A stretch of 11,772 nucleotides of DNA from Treponema sp. (GCA_031255875.1 JAIRRR010000307.1:1-11772); one strand, 5' to 3'; numbered from the stretch's first letter, positions 1 through 7,444 are shown. Program-made: numbers and translations. Notes: generated by a model not told the origin, from the letters alone.

Positions 1-2856
1 GCGGGAAAGCATCTCTTTCAGGTAAACGCCGGTGTAGGATTTTGGATGTTTCGCCACTTCTTCCGGAGTACCGGTAGTAATGATGCTGCCGCCCTTGTCC
101 CCGCCTTCGGGGCCCAGATCGATGATATGGTCCGCCTGGAGCAGTACGTCAAGGTTGTGCTCGATCATCACAACCGTGTTCCCCTGATCCACCAGGCGCT
201 GGATCACCTCCATGAGCTGCTTTACATCCGCAAAGTGCAGCCCGGTGGTCGGCTCGTCCAGAATGTACAGGGTCCTGCCCGTGGAACGCTTGGACAGCTC
301 CAGCGCCAGCTTGACCCGCTGGGCCTCCCCGCCGGACAAGGTCAGCGCCGACTGGCCCAGCTTGACATACCCCAGGCCCACCGAAAGCAGGGTGCCCATC
401 TTACGGGCTATCTGCGGGATCGGGGCGAAAAATTCGGCGGCTTCCTCGATGGTCATGCCCAGCACGTCGGCAATGTTCTTCCCCTTGTAGCGTACTTCGA
501 GCGTTTCCCTGTTAAAGCGCTTTCCCCCGCACACATCGCAGATAATGTAGACATCGGGCAGGAAATTCATCTCGATTTTGATCGTGCCGTCCCCCTCGCA
601 GTTTTCGCATCTCCCGCCCCGGACATTAAAGGAAAAACGCCCGCTTTTATAGCCCCTCATCTTTGACTCAGGAAGGCTCGCGTACAGATTCCGTATCGCC
701 GTGAACACTTCCACATAGGTGGCCGGGTTCGATCGCGGGGTGCGCCCGATGGGGCTCTGGTCTATGTCGATCACCTTGTCCACAAACTCGGCGCCCTCTA
801 TCTTTTTATACGCCCCCTCGTGGTACGCGGAATTGTTTATCCGGTTGATCAGGGCGGGGTAGAGCACGTCGGAAAGCAGGGTTGATTTTCCGGAACCGGA
901 GACGCCGGTTATGCAGGTAAAGATGCCCAGCGGTATTTCCGCGTCAATATTTTTCAGGTTGTGTTCGCGCACCCCGTAAAGGCGGATGCAATTGCCGTTG
1001 CCTTCCCTGCGCTTCGCCGGGATGGCCATGGTAAGGGTCCCTGCCAGGTACCGGCCGGTAAGGCTCTTCTCCGCTTTCATCACGTCTTCCGGCGTCCCCT
1101 GTGCCACCACTTCCCCGCCGTGCACGCCCGCGCCCGGCCCCAGATCGACCAGGTAATCGGCCGTGCGCAGGGTCTGCTCGTCGTGCTCCACCACGATCAG
1201 GGTGTTGCCCAGATCGCGCAGGTGGATCAGCGTGTCGATCAGCCTCTGGTTGTCCCGCTGGTGCAGGCCGATCGACGGCTCGTCAAGGATGTACAGCACC
1301 CCCACCAGGCTTGAGCCGATCTGCGTGGCAAGCCTGATCCGCTGCGCCTCGCCGCCGGACAGGGTCGCCGACTTCCGTTCCAGGCTCAGGTAGTCAAGCC
1401 CGACGTTCTGCATAAACCCGAGCCTCGCGCGGATCTCCTTCAGTATCTGGCGGGCAATTTCCTTCTCCGTATTGGACAGTTTTACTGTTTCAAAAAATTT
1501 CAGCGAATCAATCACGGACAGCCCCGAAAGCTCCCAGATATTGCGCCCCCCGACAGTTACCGCCAGCGCCTCGGGCCTGAGCCTCTTCCCCCCGCAGTCT
1601 TCGCAGGGCTTCTGGCTCATGAACTTTTCGAGCCATTCCTTGACCCCCGGGGACTGGGTTTCAAAGTAACGGCGCCTCAGTTCCTCCAGGATGCCCGGGA
1701 ATTCGGATTTGTACGCCGCGTAATTGGTGCCGTCCCGGTTTTCGTATTTAAAGGTGATGGTATCCTCGGTGCCGTAGAAGATGATGTTTATTATTTTTTT
1801 TGGCAGGTCCCTGAACGGCGTGTCCAGGCTGAATTTGTAGTGCCTTGCCAGCGCCTCGAATTTGCTGCGGTACCAGGCGGAATCCGGGTTATAGGGGATG
1901 CAGCCCCCCTCGTTAAAGGAAAGGGATCTGTTGGGAATCACCAGGTTCGGATCGAATTCCATCTTTATCCCCAGGCCGGAACAGGAAGGGCAGGCCCCGT
2001 AGGGGTTGTTAAACGAAAAAAGCCGGGGCTGCAATTCCGGGATCGATACGCCGCAGTCCGGGCAGGCGTTTTTCCGGGAAAAGAAGTGTTCCGCCGTCCC
2101 GCCGTCGCCGCCCTCTCCTTTGCCGCTTTTCTGGACCGTGACCAGCATGATCCCGTCCGCCGCGTCAAGGGCGGTCTCTGCGGATTCCGCGAGCCGCGCG
2201 CGTATGCCCGGCCCGATAACCAGGCGGTCAACCACAATCTCTATCGTATGCTTTTTTTGCTTGTCAAGCTTGATAAGGCCCTGCCCCGAATCCTCGTCCA
2301 GATCCACCAAAATCCCGTCAACCCGCACCCGGGCAAAACCCGCCTTTCTCGCGTCCGCGATGATCTTCTGGTGCTCCCCCTTTTTCCCCCGGATCACCGG
2401 CGCCAGGAGCTGGATGCGGGCCCCTTCGCCCATTTGCAGGATAGTGTCGATAATCTGATCCACCGGCTGCTCCCGGATTTCCCTGCCGCATTCCGGGCAG
2501 TGGGGGATCCCGATCCGGGCGTAGAGGAGCCGGTAGTAATCGTATATCTCCGTCACCGTCCCCACGGTGGAGCGGGGGTTCTTGTGGGTGGTTTTCTGTT
2601 CGATGGAAATGGCGGGCGAAAGCCCCTCGATATAGTCCAGGTCCGGCTTGTCCATGCGCCCCAAAAACTGCCGGGCATAGGCCGAAAGACTCTCCACGTA
2701 CCGGCGCTGGCCCTCGGCAAATATAGTATCAAAGGCCAGGGAGCTTTTCCCGGAGCCGGAAAGCCCGGAAATAACGATTAGCCTGTCCCTGGGCAGCTCC
2801 AGATCGATATTTTTAAGATTATGCTCCCGCGCGCCTTTGATGATAAGCTTATCCAT
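1..2856 (-). CDS. uvrA: UvrA, excinuclease ABC subunit A (3' end cut by window edge)
   Basis: This is the ATPase that loads UvrB on damaged DNA in cytoplasmic nucleotide excision repair. The frame is open for 952 codons from the ATG at 2856 to the window edge and ends in [12 protein letters not shown], the usual UvrA C-terminus, so only a few residues are missing. Seen in order: N-terminal [17 protein letters not shown]; Walker A GLSGSGKS (31-38); a CPEC motif in the UvrB-binding region near residue 115; first ABC signature LSGGEAQR (Ser near 500); second Walker A GVSGSGKS (651-658); C-terminal zinc module with Cys 750, 753, 773 and 776; second signature LSGGEAQR (Ser near 841); LDEPTTGLH. 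All landmarks share one frame, so I see no frameshift. It lies 68 bp downstream of aat on the same strand. No clean Shine-Dalgarno is visible; a palindrome at 2860-2872 occupies that place. Confidence 0.97.
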   Translation of the reverse strand, partial: MDKLIIKGAREHNLKNIDLELPRDRLIVISGLSGSGKSSLAFDTIFAEGQRRYVESLSAYARQFLGRMDKPDLDYIEGLSPAISIEQKTTHKNPRSTVGTVTEIYDYYRLLYARIGIPHCPECGREIREQPVDQIIDTILQMGEGARIQLLAPVIRGKKGEHQKIIADARKAGFARVRVDGILVDLDEDSGQGLIKLDKQKKHTIEIVVDRLVIGPGIRARLAESAETALDAADGIMLVTVQKSGKGEGGDGGTAEHFFSRKNACPDCGVSIPELQPRLFSFNNPYGACPSCSGLGIKMEFDPNLVIPNRSLSFNEGGCIPYNPDSAWYRSKFEALARHYKFSLDTPFRDLPKKIINIIFYGTEDTITFKYENRDGTNYAAYKSEFPGILEELRRRYFETQSPGVKEWLEKFMSQKPCEDCGGKRLRPEALAVTVGGRNIWELSGLSVIDSLKFFETVKLSNTEKEIARQILKEIRARLGFMQNVGLDYLSLERKSATLSGGEAQRIRLATQIGSSLVGVLYILDEPSIGLHQRDNQRLIDTLIHLRDLGNTLIVVEHDEQTLRTADYLVDLGPGAGVHGGEVVAQGTPEDVMKAEKSLTGRYLAGTLTMAIPAKRREGNGNCIRLYGVREHNLKNIDAEIPLGIFTCITGVSGSGKSTLLSDVLYPALINRINNSAYHEGAYKKIEGAEFVDKVIDIDQSPIGRTPRSNPATYVEVFTAIRNLYASLPESKMRGYKSGRFSFNVRGGRCENCEGDGTIKIEMNFLPDVYIICDVCGGKRFNRETLEVRYKGKNIADVLGMTIEEAAEFFAPIPQIARKMGTLLSVGLGYVKLGQSALTLSGGEAQRVKLALELSKRSTGRTLYILDEPTTGLHFADVKQLMEVIQRLVDQGNTVVMIEHNLDVLLQADHIIDLGPEGGDKGGSIITTGTPEEVAKHPKSYTGVYLKEMLSR

Positions 2857-2859
2857 AAT

Positions 2860-2872
2860 AGGATAATATCCT
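2860..2872 (-). promoter_or_regulatory. Short palindrome just upstream of the uvrA start
   Basis: AGGATA, one central base, then TATCCT form a perfect inverted repeat ending 3 bp before the uvrA ATG. It covers the position where a ribosome binding site would lie; AGGA is its outer arm. It could be a small operator, or an mRNA hairpin that hides the AGGA. A 6-bp arm is short enough to arise by chance, and it does not resemble a LexA box I know. Confidence 0.2.
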
Positions 2873-2924
2873 GCCACGCTTTAGGGGGGCAAGGGGGAGG
2901 AGTCTGCGGCGCGAAAAGCCGCAA

Positions 2925-3701
2925 TCAGCGGGCGGCGCTGCCCGGCCCGTAGCGCTCCGCCCAGTCCCCGCGCCTGTCGGCCTCGTCCAGGTTTCCCGCG
3001 CCGCGGCTTTCGGCCAGGCATGTTTCCAGGAGGGAGAGAAATTCCCGCCGCCCTATTTCCTCGCCGCCCAGGCTGGAAAGGTGCTGCGTGGGCGTCTGGC
3101 AGTCGATAAAGGCAAGGCCGTCGGCAAAGAGCTCGCGGGCCAGGGTAAGGAAGGCCGCCTTGGAAGCGTTCGGCCGCCTCGCGAACATGGATTCCCCGAA
3201 AAAAACGCTGCCCAGCCTAATGCCGTAACAGCCGCCGGCAAGGACGCCTTCCGCGTAGCTTTCCGCCGAGTGCGCCCAGCCCAGGCGGCGGAGTTCCGTA
3301 TACGCGGCAATAATGTCGTCCGTAATCCAGGTGCCGTCCTGGCCCTCCCGGTAAATTTCCGCGCAGCCCCTGATAACAGCCGGAAAATCCCGGTCAAAGG
3401 CGATTTCAAAATCCCCCCGTTTGAGCAGCTTTTTCATGGAGGACGAGACGCGGAGCTTTTGCGGGAAGATGACAAAACGGGGATCCGGCGACTGCCATAT
3501 CAGCGGGTCTTCCGGGTTGTACCAGGGGAAGATTCCCTGCTCGTAGGCGGAGAGGAGCATGCCCGGCGAAAGGTTCCCCCCGACGGCGACAACGCTGCCG
3601 CCCGCTTCTTCCGGGCGGGGGAAGGCAAAGCGTTCGTGTTCAGAAAGCCAGGGAAAGGCCGGGTCCGGCCCGGGCCTGAAATGCCGCCGCTTGCTCCGCA
3701 T
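2925..3701 (-). CDS. aat: Leucyl/phenylalanyl-tRNA--protein transferase
   Basis: Aat transfers Leu or Phe from aminoacyl-tRNA to proteins with N-terminal Arg or Lys, turning a secondary N-degron into a primary one read by ClpS. The 258-residue protein shows the family blocks in order: VGGNLSPGMLLSAYEQGIFPWY (spanning 40-61), WQSPDPRFVIFP (69-80), GTWITDDIIAAY (123-134) followed by GWAHSAE (141-147), GCYGI then FFGESMF (167-173), SKAAF (180-184), and IDCQTPTQHLSSLG (199-212) with the conserved Asp and Gln. It is slightly long because of about 20 extra N-terminal residues and a charged C-terminal tail after 230. The ATG at 3701 lies 27 bp after the clpA stop and has no obvious Shine-Dalgarno, so translation probably depends on coupling to clpA. 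No later Met would keep the N-terminal block. Confidence 0.95.
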   Translation of the reverse strand: MRSKRRHFRPGPDPAFPWLSEHERFAFPRPEEAGGSVVAVGGNLSPGMLLSAYEQGIFPWYNPEDPLIWQSPDPRFVIFPQKLRVSSSMKKLLKRGDFEIAFDRDFPAVIRGCAEIYREGQDGTWITDDIIAAYTELRRLGWAHSAESYAEGVLAGGCYGIRLGSVFFGESMFARRPNASKAAFLTLARELFADGLAFIDCQTPTQHLSSLGGEEIGRREFLSLLETCLAESRGAGNLDEADRRGDWAERYGPGSAAR

Positions 3702-3728
3702 TTCGCGCCAGGAAAGAACGCCGCCGGC

Positions 3729-6134
3729 CTATGCCTGGGGCCGGACTATGTCGATGCAGTATTCGCCGTCCCGCCAGTCCGCCCGGGCCTCGCCCCCCCC
3801 GCTCAGGCGGCCGAACAGGACCTCGTCCACAAAGAACCCCTTGATCTTGTCCTCGACAAGGCGCCCCACGTTCCGGGCGCCGAATTCCCGGCTGTAGCCT
3901 TCCTGCGCAAGCCGGGCTATGCAGGCGTCGCTTACCTCCAGCTCCACATTTTTTTCCGCAAGCTGGCCCCGGAAAAGATCAAGCTCTTTCCGTACAATGG
4001 AACCCATAATCTCCTGGGAAAGGTGGCTGAAGCGGACTACCGCGTCCAGCCGGTTGCGGAATTCCGGGGTGAATATCTTTTCGACCGCGCTGTCCACCTC
4101 GGACTCCCCGGCAACCCGTTCCCCGAAGCCGATAAGGTTTTTCCCTATGTCGCGCGCGCCGGCGTTGCTGGTCATGATAAGGACCACGTTCCTGAAATCC
4201 GCCTTCCTGCCGTTGTTGTCCGTCAGCGTGGCGTAGTCCATAATCTGGAGCAGTATGTTGTAGACATCCGGGTGGGCCTTTTCAATCTCGTCCAGCAGCA
4301 CCACCCCGTGGGGCTGCTTGCGCACCGCGTCGGTAAGGAGGCCGCCCTCCTCGTAGCCCACATAGCCGGGCGGCGAGCCGATAAGGCGGGAAACCGTGTG
4401 CCGCTCCTGGTACTCGCTCATGTCGAAGCGGTGCATGGATATCCCCAGGATATCCGCGAGCTGGCGGGCAAGCTCGGTCTTGCCCACCCCCGTGGGCCCG
4501 GCAAAGAGGAAGTTGGCCACCGGCTTGTTTTCCCCCCGGAAGCCCGCCCGCGAGCGCTTCACCGCCCTGACCACCGCCGCCACCGCATCTTCCTGCCCGA
4601 AAACCCGGGCCCGGAGCTTCTCCTCCAGGGACCTGAGCTTGTCCTTCTCGCTTTCCCCCACCGAACGTTCGGGAATACGGGCAATACGGGCGATCACCGT
4701 TTCGATCAGGGGAAGGCCGATATCGACCGTCTCGGCGGAGGCGTCCTGGGCGGCCTCCGCGTTTCCGGCTTTCGCGGCGTTATCCGCCCCGGCCCGCTTG
4801 AATGCCTCGATCCGGGCGAAGGCGCCGGCCTCGTCGATTACGTCGATAGCCTTGTCCGGGAGCCGCCGCTCGGTGATAAACTGGGCCGAAAGCCGCACCG
4901 CGCCTTCTATAGCCTCGTCGCTGTAGCGGACCTGGTGGTATTCCTCGTATTTTTGCTTAAGCCCCATAAGGATAGTCACCGAATCGTCCAAACCCGGCTC
5001 GTTTATGTCGATCTTCTGGAAACGCCGGGACAGGGCCCGGTCCTTGTCGAAAAATTTGCCGTATTCCTCGTGGGTGGTCGAGCCTATGCAGCGGATTTTG
5101 CCGGAGGTAAGCGCCGGCTTAAGGAGATTCGACGCGTCCAGGGCGCCCCCGGAAACCGACCCCGCTCCGACCAGGGTGTGAATCTCGTCGATAAAGAGAA
5201 TCGCCCGCTGCTTTTTGAACATCTCCTCGATAACCCGCTTGATCCGGTCCTCGAAATCGCCCCGGTACTTGGTCCCCGCGACCAGCGCGCCCATGTCCAG
5301 CGAGAATATCAGAAAATCCCTGAGCGTGGGGGGCACCTTCCCCTCCACAATACGCTGGGCAAGCCCCTCGGTAATCGCGGTCTTCCCAACCCCGGAATCG
5401 CCCACATGGACCGGGTTGTTTTTGAGCCGCCGGCAGAGCACCTGGACCGTGCGGTCCAGCTCCGCTTCCCGGCCGATTACCGGCTCAAGTTTCCCCTCCC
5501 TGGCCAGGGCGGTAAGTTCCGTAGCGTAGCGCTCCAGGGCGCTTTTTTTGCCGGGCCGCAGCTTCTGGGAACCGTCGGCCGCGCTGTCGGCCGCGCCGTC
5601 GGCAGTTTCCGGGCTGCCCTCCGCGCCCTCGTCGCCTGCGTATTCCTTGCCGTCCGAATACCCGGAACCGAAATTGATCACGTCCGGGCCCCGGTAGAGG
5701 CCTCCCTCGTTTTCCGGGCCGTGGCTTATGCTTTCCAGCAGCGTAATGCGGGTAGTTATCCCCGCCTTGCGGAGGTAGTAGGCGCAGTAGTTCCGCTCCT
5801 CGTCGTAGAGGGATACCAGGAGGTCGGCCACGTCCAGGGTATCTTTCTGGGAGGACTGGCTCTGGATAACCGCCCTTTCCAGGACGCTCTGGAAACCCAC
5901 AGTCTGGGTAGGCTCGATATTGTCCATAACCGGGACCTTCTGGTCAAAGTAGTTTTCCATACCGTGCTTAAGCTGATCCAGGTTGGCCCCGCAGTTCGAA
6001 AGTATGCCCTGGACCTCGTCAAAAGCCAGGGCCGCATAGAGAACATGTTCCGGGGTAAGATACTCGTGGTTCCGTATCTTGGCCTCGTTATAGGCAGCGT
6101 TGATAATAGCCTGCACATGGCGGCTGATTTTCAC
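3729..6134 (-). CDS. clpA: ClpA, AAA+ unfoldase of the ClpAP protease
   Basis: ClpA unfolds substrates, including N-degron proteins delivered by ClpS, and threads them into ClpP. It has 801 residues against about 758 in E. coli. Domains: Clp N-domain (1 to about 138); first AAA+ module with Walker A GDSGVGKT (245-252) and Walker B ILFIDEIH (312-319); second AAA+ module with Walker A GPTGVGKT (546-553) and VVLLDEIEKAH (611-621); an IGF tripeptide (668-670) where ClpP-binding loops lie; C-terminal small domain with YSREFGARNVGR. The absence of a ClpB-type coiled-coil and the clpS neighbour favour ClpA over ClpB or ClpC. Extra length comes from an acidic Gly/Ala/Asp-rich linker (about 140-195) and an Ala-rich stretch (about 447-470) between the AAA+ modules. 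The start is GTG at 6134, with GAGAGGA about 8 nt upstream. Its own promoter is predicted at 6155-6183. Confidence 0.96.
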   Translation of the reverse strand: MKISRHVQAIINAAYNEAKIRNHEYLTPEHVLYAALAFDEVQGILSNCGANLDQLKHGMENYFDQKVPVMDNIEPTQTVGFQSVLERAVIQSQSSQKDTLDVADLLVSLYDEERNYCAYYLRKAGITTRITLLESISHGPENEGGLYRGPDVINFGSGYSDGKEYAGDEGAEGSPETADGAADSAADGSQKLRPGKKSALERYATELTALAREGKLEPVIGREAELDRTVQVLCRRLKNNPVHVGDSGVGKTAITEGLAQRIVEGKVPPTLRDFLIFSLDMGALVAGTKYRGDFEDRIKRVIEEMFKKQRAILFIDEIHTLVGAGSVSGGALDASNLLKPALTSGKIRCIGSTTHEEYGKFFDKDRALSRRFQKIDINEPGLDDSVTILMGLKQKYEEYHQVRYSDEAIEGAVRLSAQFITERRLPDKAIDVIDEAGAFARIEAFKRAGADNAAKAGNAEAAQDASAETVDIGLPLIETVIARIARIPERSVGESEKDKLRSLEEKLRARVFGQEDAVAAVVRAVKRSRAGFRGENKPVANFLFAGPTGVGKTELARQLADILGISMHRFDMSEYQERHTVSRLIGSPPGYVGYEEGGLLTDAVRKQPHGVVLLDEIEKAHPDVYNILLQIMDYATLTDNNGRKADFRNVVLIMTSNAGARDIGKNLIGFGERVAGESEVDSAVEKIFTPEFRNRLDAVVRFSHLSQEIMGSIVRKELDLFRGQLAEKNVELEVSDACIARLAQEGYSREFGARNVGRLVEDKIKGFFVDEVLFGRLSGGGEARADWRDGEYCIDIVRPQA

Positions 6135-6154
6135 TATGGCATCCTCTCTTTAAA

Positions 6155-6183
6155 ATAATAGCAGAAAGCTCTCTATAATACAA
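6155..6183 (-). promoter_or_regulatory. Predicted sigma-70-type promoter for clpA-aat
   Basis: On the minus strand, TTGTAT (6178-6183) and TATTAT (6155-6160) are separated by exactly 17 bp in an AT-rich island inside the 85-bp clpS-clpA gap. The expected start point would give a short leader that still includes the GAGAGGA ribosome binding site of clpA. This would let clpA and aat be transcribed apart from clpS. The -35 box is weak (3 of 6 consensus bases); the -10 is good (5 of 6). Confidence 0.5.
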
Positions 6184-6219
6184 ACCAATACAAGCCTTTT
6201 AATTGTTCTTCTTTCGGGA

Positions 6220-6531
6220 TCATTCCGGCTCCACCACGCAGCGCAGGGGGAACTGGCGTTCCCGGGCCAGGGAGTGGACCTGCTCCGCCTTGGTCTGGGC
6301 TATATCCCAGGGGTAGACGGCCACAACCCCCCGGCCCTTGCAGTGGACGTCCATCATGATCCTGCCGGCTTCTTCCGCGGATTTATGGAACACCAGCATA
6401 AGTATCTCTACGACAAAATCCATGGTGGTATAGTCATCGTTGAGGAGGATGACCCGGAATTTCCCGGGTTCTTTAAGCTTTTCCGTCCGCCTTACGGCAA
6501 ATTTGGCCCCGCTTCCCCGATTTTCCGCCAT
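6220..6531 (-). CDS. clpS: ClpS, N-degron adaptor of ClpA
   Basis: ClpS binds the N-terminal residue of primary N-degron proteins and docks on the ClpA N-domain to hand them over. At 103 residues it is of normal family length: a flexible tail (1 to about 22) then the core. Visible binding-pocket signatures are VILLNDDYTTMDFV (27-40), including the Asn31-Asp32-Asp33 triad, and DVHCKGRGVV (61-70) with His63, matching the residues that hold the alpha-amino group in characterised ClpS proteins. TKAEQVHSLARERQFPL near the C-terminus is also typical. It precedes clpA on the same strand with an 85-bp gap. The ATG at 6531 has only AAGG immediately before it, too close to serve as a ribosome binding site. 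A predicted -10 box ends 6 nt before the ATG, so the mRNA may be leaderless. Confidence 0.95.
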   Translation of the reverse strand: MAENRGSGAKFAVRRTEKLKEPGKFRVILLNDDYTTMDFVVEILMLVFHKSAEEAGRIMMDVHCKGRGVVAVYPWDIAQTKAEQVHSLARERQFPLRCVVEPE

Positions 6532-6537
6532 ACCTTG

Positions 6538-6566
6538 AGCATAGCCAAAAAATACCGGGAAGACAA
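6538..6566 (-). promoter_or_regulatory. Predicted clpS promoter giving a leaderless mRNA
   Basis: On the minus strand, TTGTCT (6561-6566) and TATGCT (6538-6543) are 17 bp apart, each matching the sigma-70 consensus at 4 of 6 positions. The -10 box is followed by CAAGGT and then the clpS ATG at 6531. With a usual start 6-8 nt after the -10 box, transcription would begin at or next to the A of the ATG. Confidence 0.5.
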
Positions 6567-6632
6567 GCCGCGCCGGTTGGGCGGGGGGCCGGTTTCAAAA
6601 CTGTTTTTTGGAGCAGCTTCGTTTCTTGCTGG

Positions 6633-6769
6633 TTTTGGGCGCATCCGTCCGCCCCGCGTGCCGTCCTGCGGTACGCGGGGCGGACGGACCGGGCTATCCG
6701 CTCTTATACCATGGGGCGGGAAACCCGCCCCATGGTATACCGCTTCTATCCCTTGCGCGGGGCTTCGCC
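6633..6769 (+). repeat. Two-hairpin repeat element, copy 1
   Basis: This 137-bp unit recurs inverted at 11275-11411 without indels and with 11 mismatches (126 of 137 identical). It begins TTTTGGGCGCATCCGTCCGC. Hairpin A spans 6644-6688: 20-bp arms, loop TCCTG, one G-T pair. A 16-nt joint CCGGGCTATCCGCTCT follows and is identical in both copies. Hairpin B spans 6705-6739: perfect 16-bp arms TATACCATGGGGCGGG and the complement around an AAA loop. A tail CCGCTTCTATCCCTTGCGCG follows. It lies 71 bp past the stop of the upstream gene and 66 bp before the -35 box of clpS. No transposase is nearby. It is best described as a REP/MITE-like palindromic element; its function is unknown. Confidence 0.9.
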
Positions 6770-6840
6770 ACGGTAAACCGGCTCATACCCGCGCCGCCTT
6801 GGGCCCGCGCATGGGCCGCGCCGGTAACTCCCGGCGCCTT

Positions 6841-7233
6841 TCAGGCGCTGAGGCTGAATACCGCCCCGGCGGTTGACGGGGGCGCGGGCCGGTAAGGCAT
6901 GGCGGTGTTGGCCGCCCGCGCCGCCCGGATCTGGGACTCGTACTGTTCGATCAGGGCGTCGATCTGTTCATCGGAAAGGGCGTCCGTTGTAAGCCCGGCG
7001 TCGGGCTTTTTTTTGATCCGGGCAAGCTGCTCGATAAGCACGTCAAGAATCTTGAGCTTGCTGATGGCCACGCCCCTGCTGCCCTCGGGGGCGGGAACGC
7101 CGGAAACATGGCGGAAATGGGAATAAATATAGGCCGAGGGGGCGACGGGCAGGGACATTTTCCCGCCTGCCGATGCGTTAATCGCGTAGCCGATGCTTGG
7201 AAAAGCGGATGTTCGCAGGATACCGCCGACCAT
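6841..7233 (-). CDS. Small conserved-looking protein of unknown function
   Basis: I do not recognise this 130-residue protein with confidence. The N-terminal 30 residues are rich in Ser, Ala and Gly with no clear signal peptide. The middle contains YIYSHFRHVSGVPAP and GVAISKLKILDVLIEQLARI, the latter predicted helical. DALSDEQIDALIEQYESQIR then forms a second helix, followed by a Pro/Ala-rich tail. The order of polar and hydrophobic residues looks like a real cytoplasmic helical protein and not a shadow frame. The start is ATG at 7233: AAGAGGAGAG lies 8-9 nt upstream, whereas the in-frame TTG at 7239 would sit too close to that site. It is transcribed away from the FecR-like gene and toward clpS. 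A sigma-28-like promoter is possible upstream, which would hint at a motility-linked role. Confidence 0.72.
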   Translation of the reverse strand: MVGGILRTSAFPSIGYAINASAGGKMSLPVAPSAYIYSHFRHVSGVPAPEGSRGVAISKLKILDVLIEQLARIKKKPDAGLTTDALSDEQIDALIEQYESQIRAARAANTAMPYRPAPPSTAGAVFSLSA

Positions 7234-7257
7234 GATCAATCTCTCCTCTTGTTTGTA

Positions 7258-7283
7258 TATCGGACAGGGAAAACAAAAGATTA
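7258..7283 (-). promoter_or_regulatory. Possible sigma-28-like promoter for the small gene
   Basis: On the minus strand, TAAT (7280-7283), 14 bp, then GTCCGATA (7258-7265) resemble the FliA consensus TAAA-N15-GCCGATAA with one mismatch in the first box, two in the second and a spacer shorter by 1 bp. The distance to the ATG at 7233 is 24 nt, leaving room for a leader containing the AAGAGGAGAG ribosome binding site. I saw no convincing sigma-70 promoter in the same place. The match is imperfect. Confidence 0.3.
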
Positions 7284-7406
7284 GCGTAACTATTCAGCTG
7301 TAGCGCGATTTGGGCCTTTTCCCGTTCTCCGGTATTCTGCCCTTTGGATAATGGCCTCAGGCCGGCACAGGCCCTCGCGGACGAAAAGGGGAATTACCGG
7401 CCCCGG

Positions 7407-7430
7407 CGGTTTTCATGGGCCGGTTTTCAT
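7407..7430 (+). repeat. Tandem 10-bp direct repeat CGGTTTTCAT in the FecR-like gene promoter
   Basis: CGGTTTTCAT occurs exactly twice in a row, at 7407-7416 and 7421-7430, with a 14-bp period. The first copy overlaps the predicted -35 box and the second fills the spacer up to 2 bp before the -10 box. Such placement suits a regulator binding site, but it could also be a small duplication without function. Confidence 0.5.
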
Positions 7431-7438
7431 AGTATAAT
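7410..7438 (+). promoter_or_regulatory. Predicted promoter of the FecR-like gene giving a leaderless mRNA
   Basis: A perfect -10 box TATAAT (7433-7438) lies 17 bp after TTTTCA (7410-7415, 4 of 6 consensus bases). Only GATATT separates the -10 box from the ATG at 7445, and there is no purine-rich ribosome binding site, so transcription should start at or beside the start codon. Confidence 0.65.
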
Positions 7439-7444
7439 GATATT

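Larger units (their letters stand above)
6532..6840. other. Gene-free stretch between clpS and the small gene at 6841-7233
   Basis: This 309-bp gap holds the clpS promoter (6538-6566), then copy 1 of the two-hairpin repeat (6633-6769), then about 70 bp of GC-rich sequence. The last part includes a small hairpin, GCGCC-TTTCA-GGCGC at 6834-6848, that overlaps the stop codon of the gene at 6841. That hairpin lacks a U-tract on either strand, so it is at best a weak terminator. Open frames across this stretch are products of the palindromic GC-rich repeat, and I do not call a gene. Confidence 0.7.

Noticed and set aside
1840..2781. Plus-strand open frames opposite uvrA (also 46-666 and 961-1314)
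   Set aside because: They lie antisense to an intact uvrA frame with all motifs in phase.
2905..2923. Hairpin TGCGGC-N7-GCCGCA right after the aat stop as a terminator
   Set aside because: There is no U-tract after it on the minus strand and the stem is only 6 bp, so read-through into uvrA is more likely.
3081..6158. A 1025-codon open frame on the plus strand opposite clpA and aat
   Set aside because: It is fully antisense to two genes with complete family motifs. Long antisense frames are common in GC-rich genes, where strong third-position GC bias removes stop codons. Its translation is rich in Arg, Pro, Gly and Ala and shows no domain.
6274..6876. Open frames through the repeat copies (also 6608-6895 plus and 11226-11522 minus)
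   Set aside because: The two copies give similar peptides (for example TGLSALIP and YTASIPCAGLR) only because the DNA is repeated. Several frames are open at once, the differences follow hairpin pairing and not codon positions, and frames run into flanking genes. Such peptides may be mis-annotated as hypothetical proteins.
7234..7239. TTG at 7239 as start of the small gene
   Set aside because: It would lie directly against AGGAGAG; the ATG at 7233 has proper spacing.
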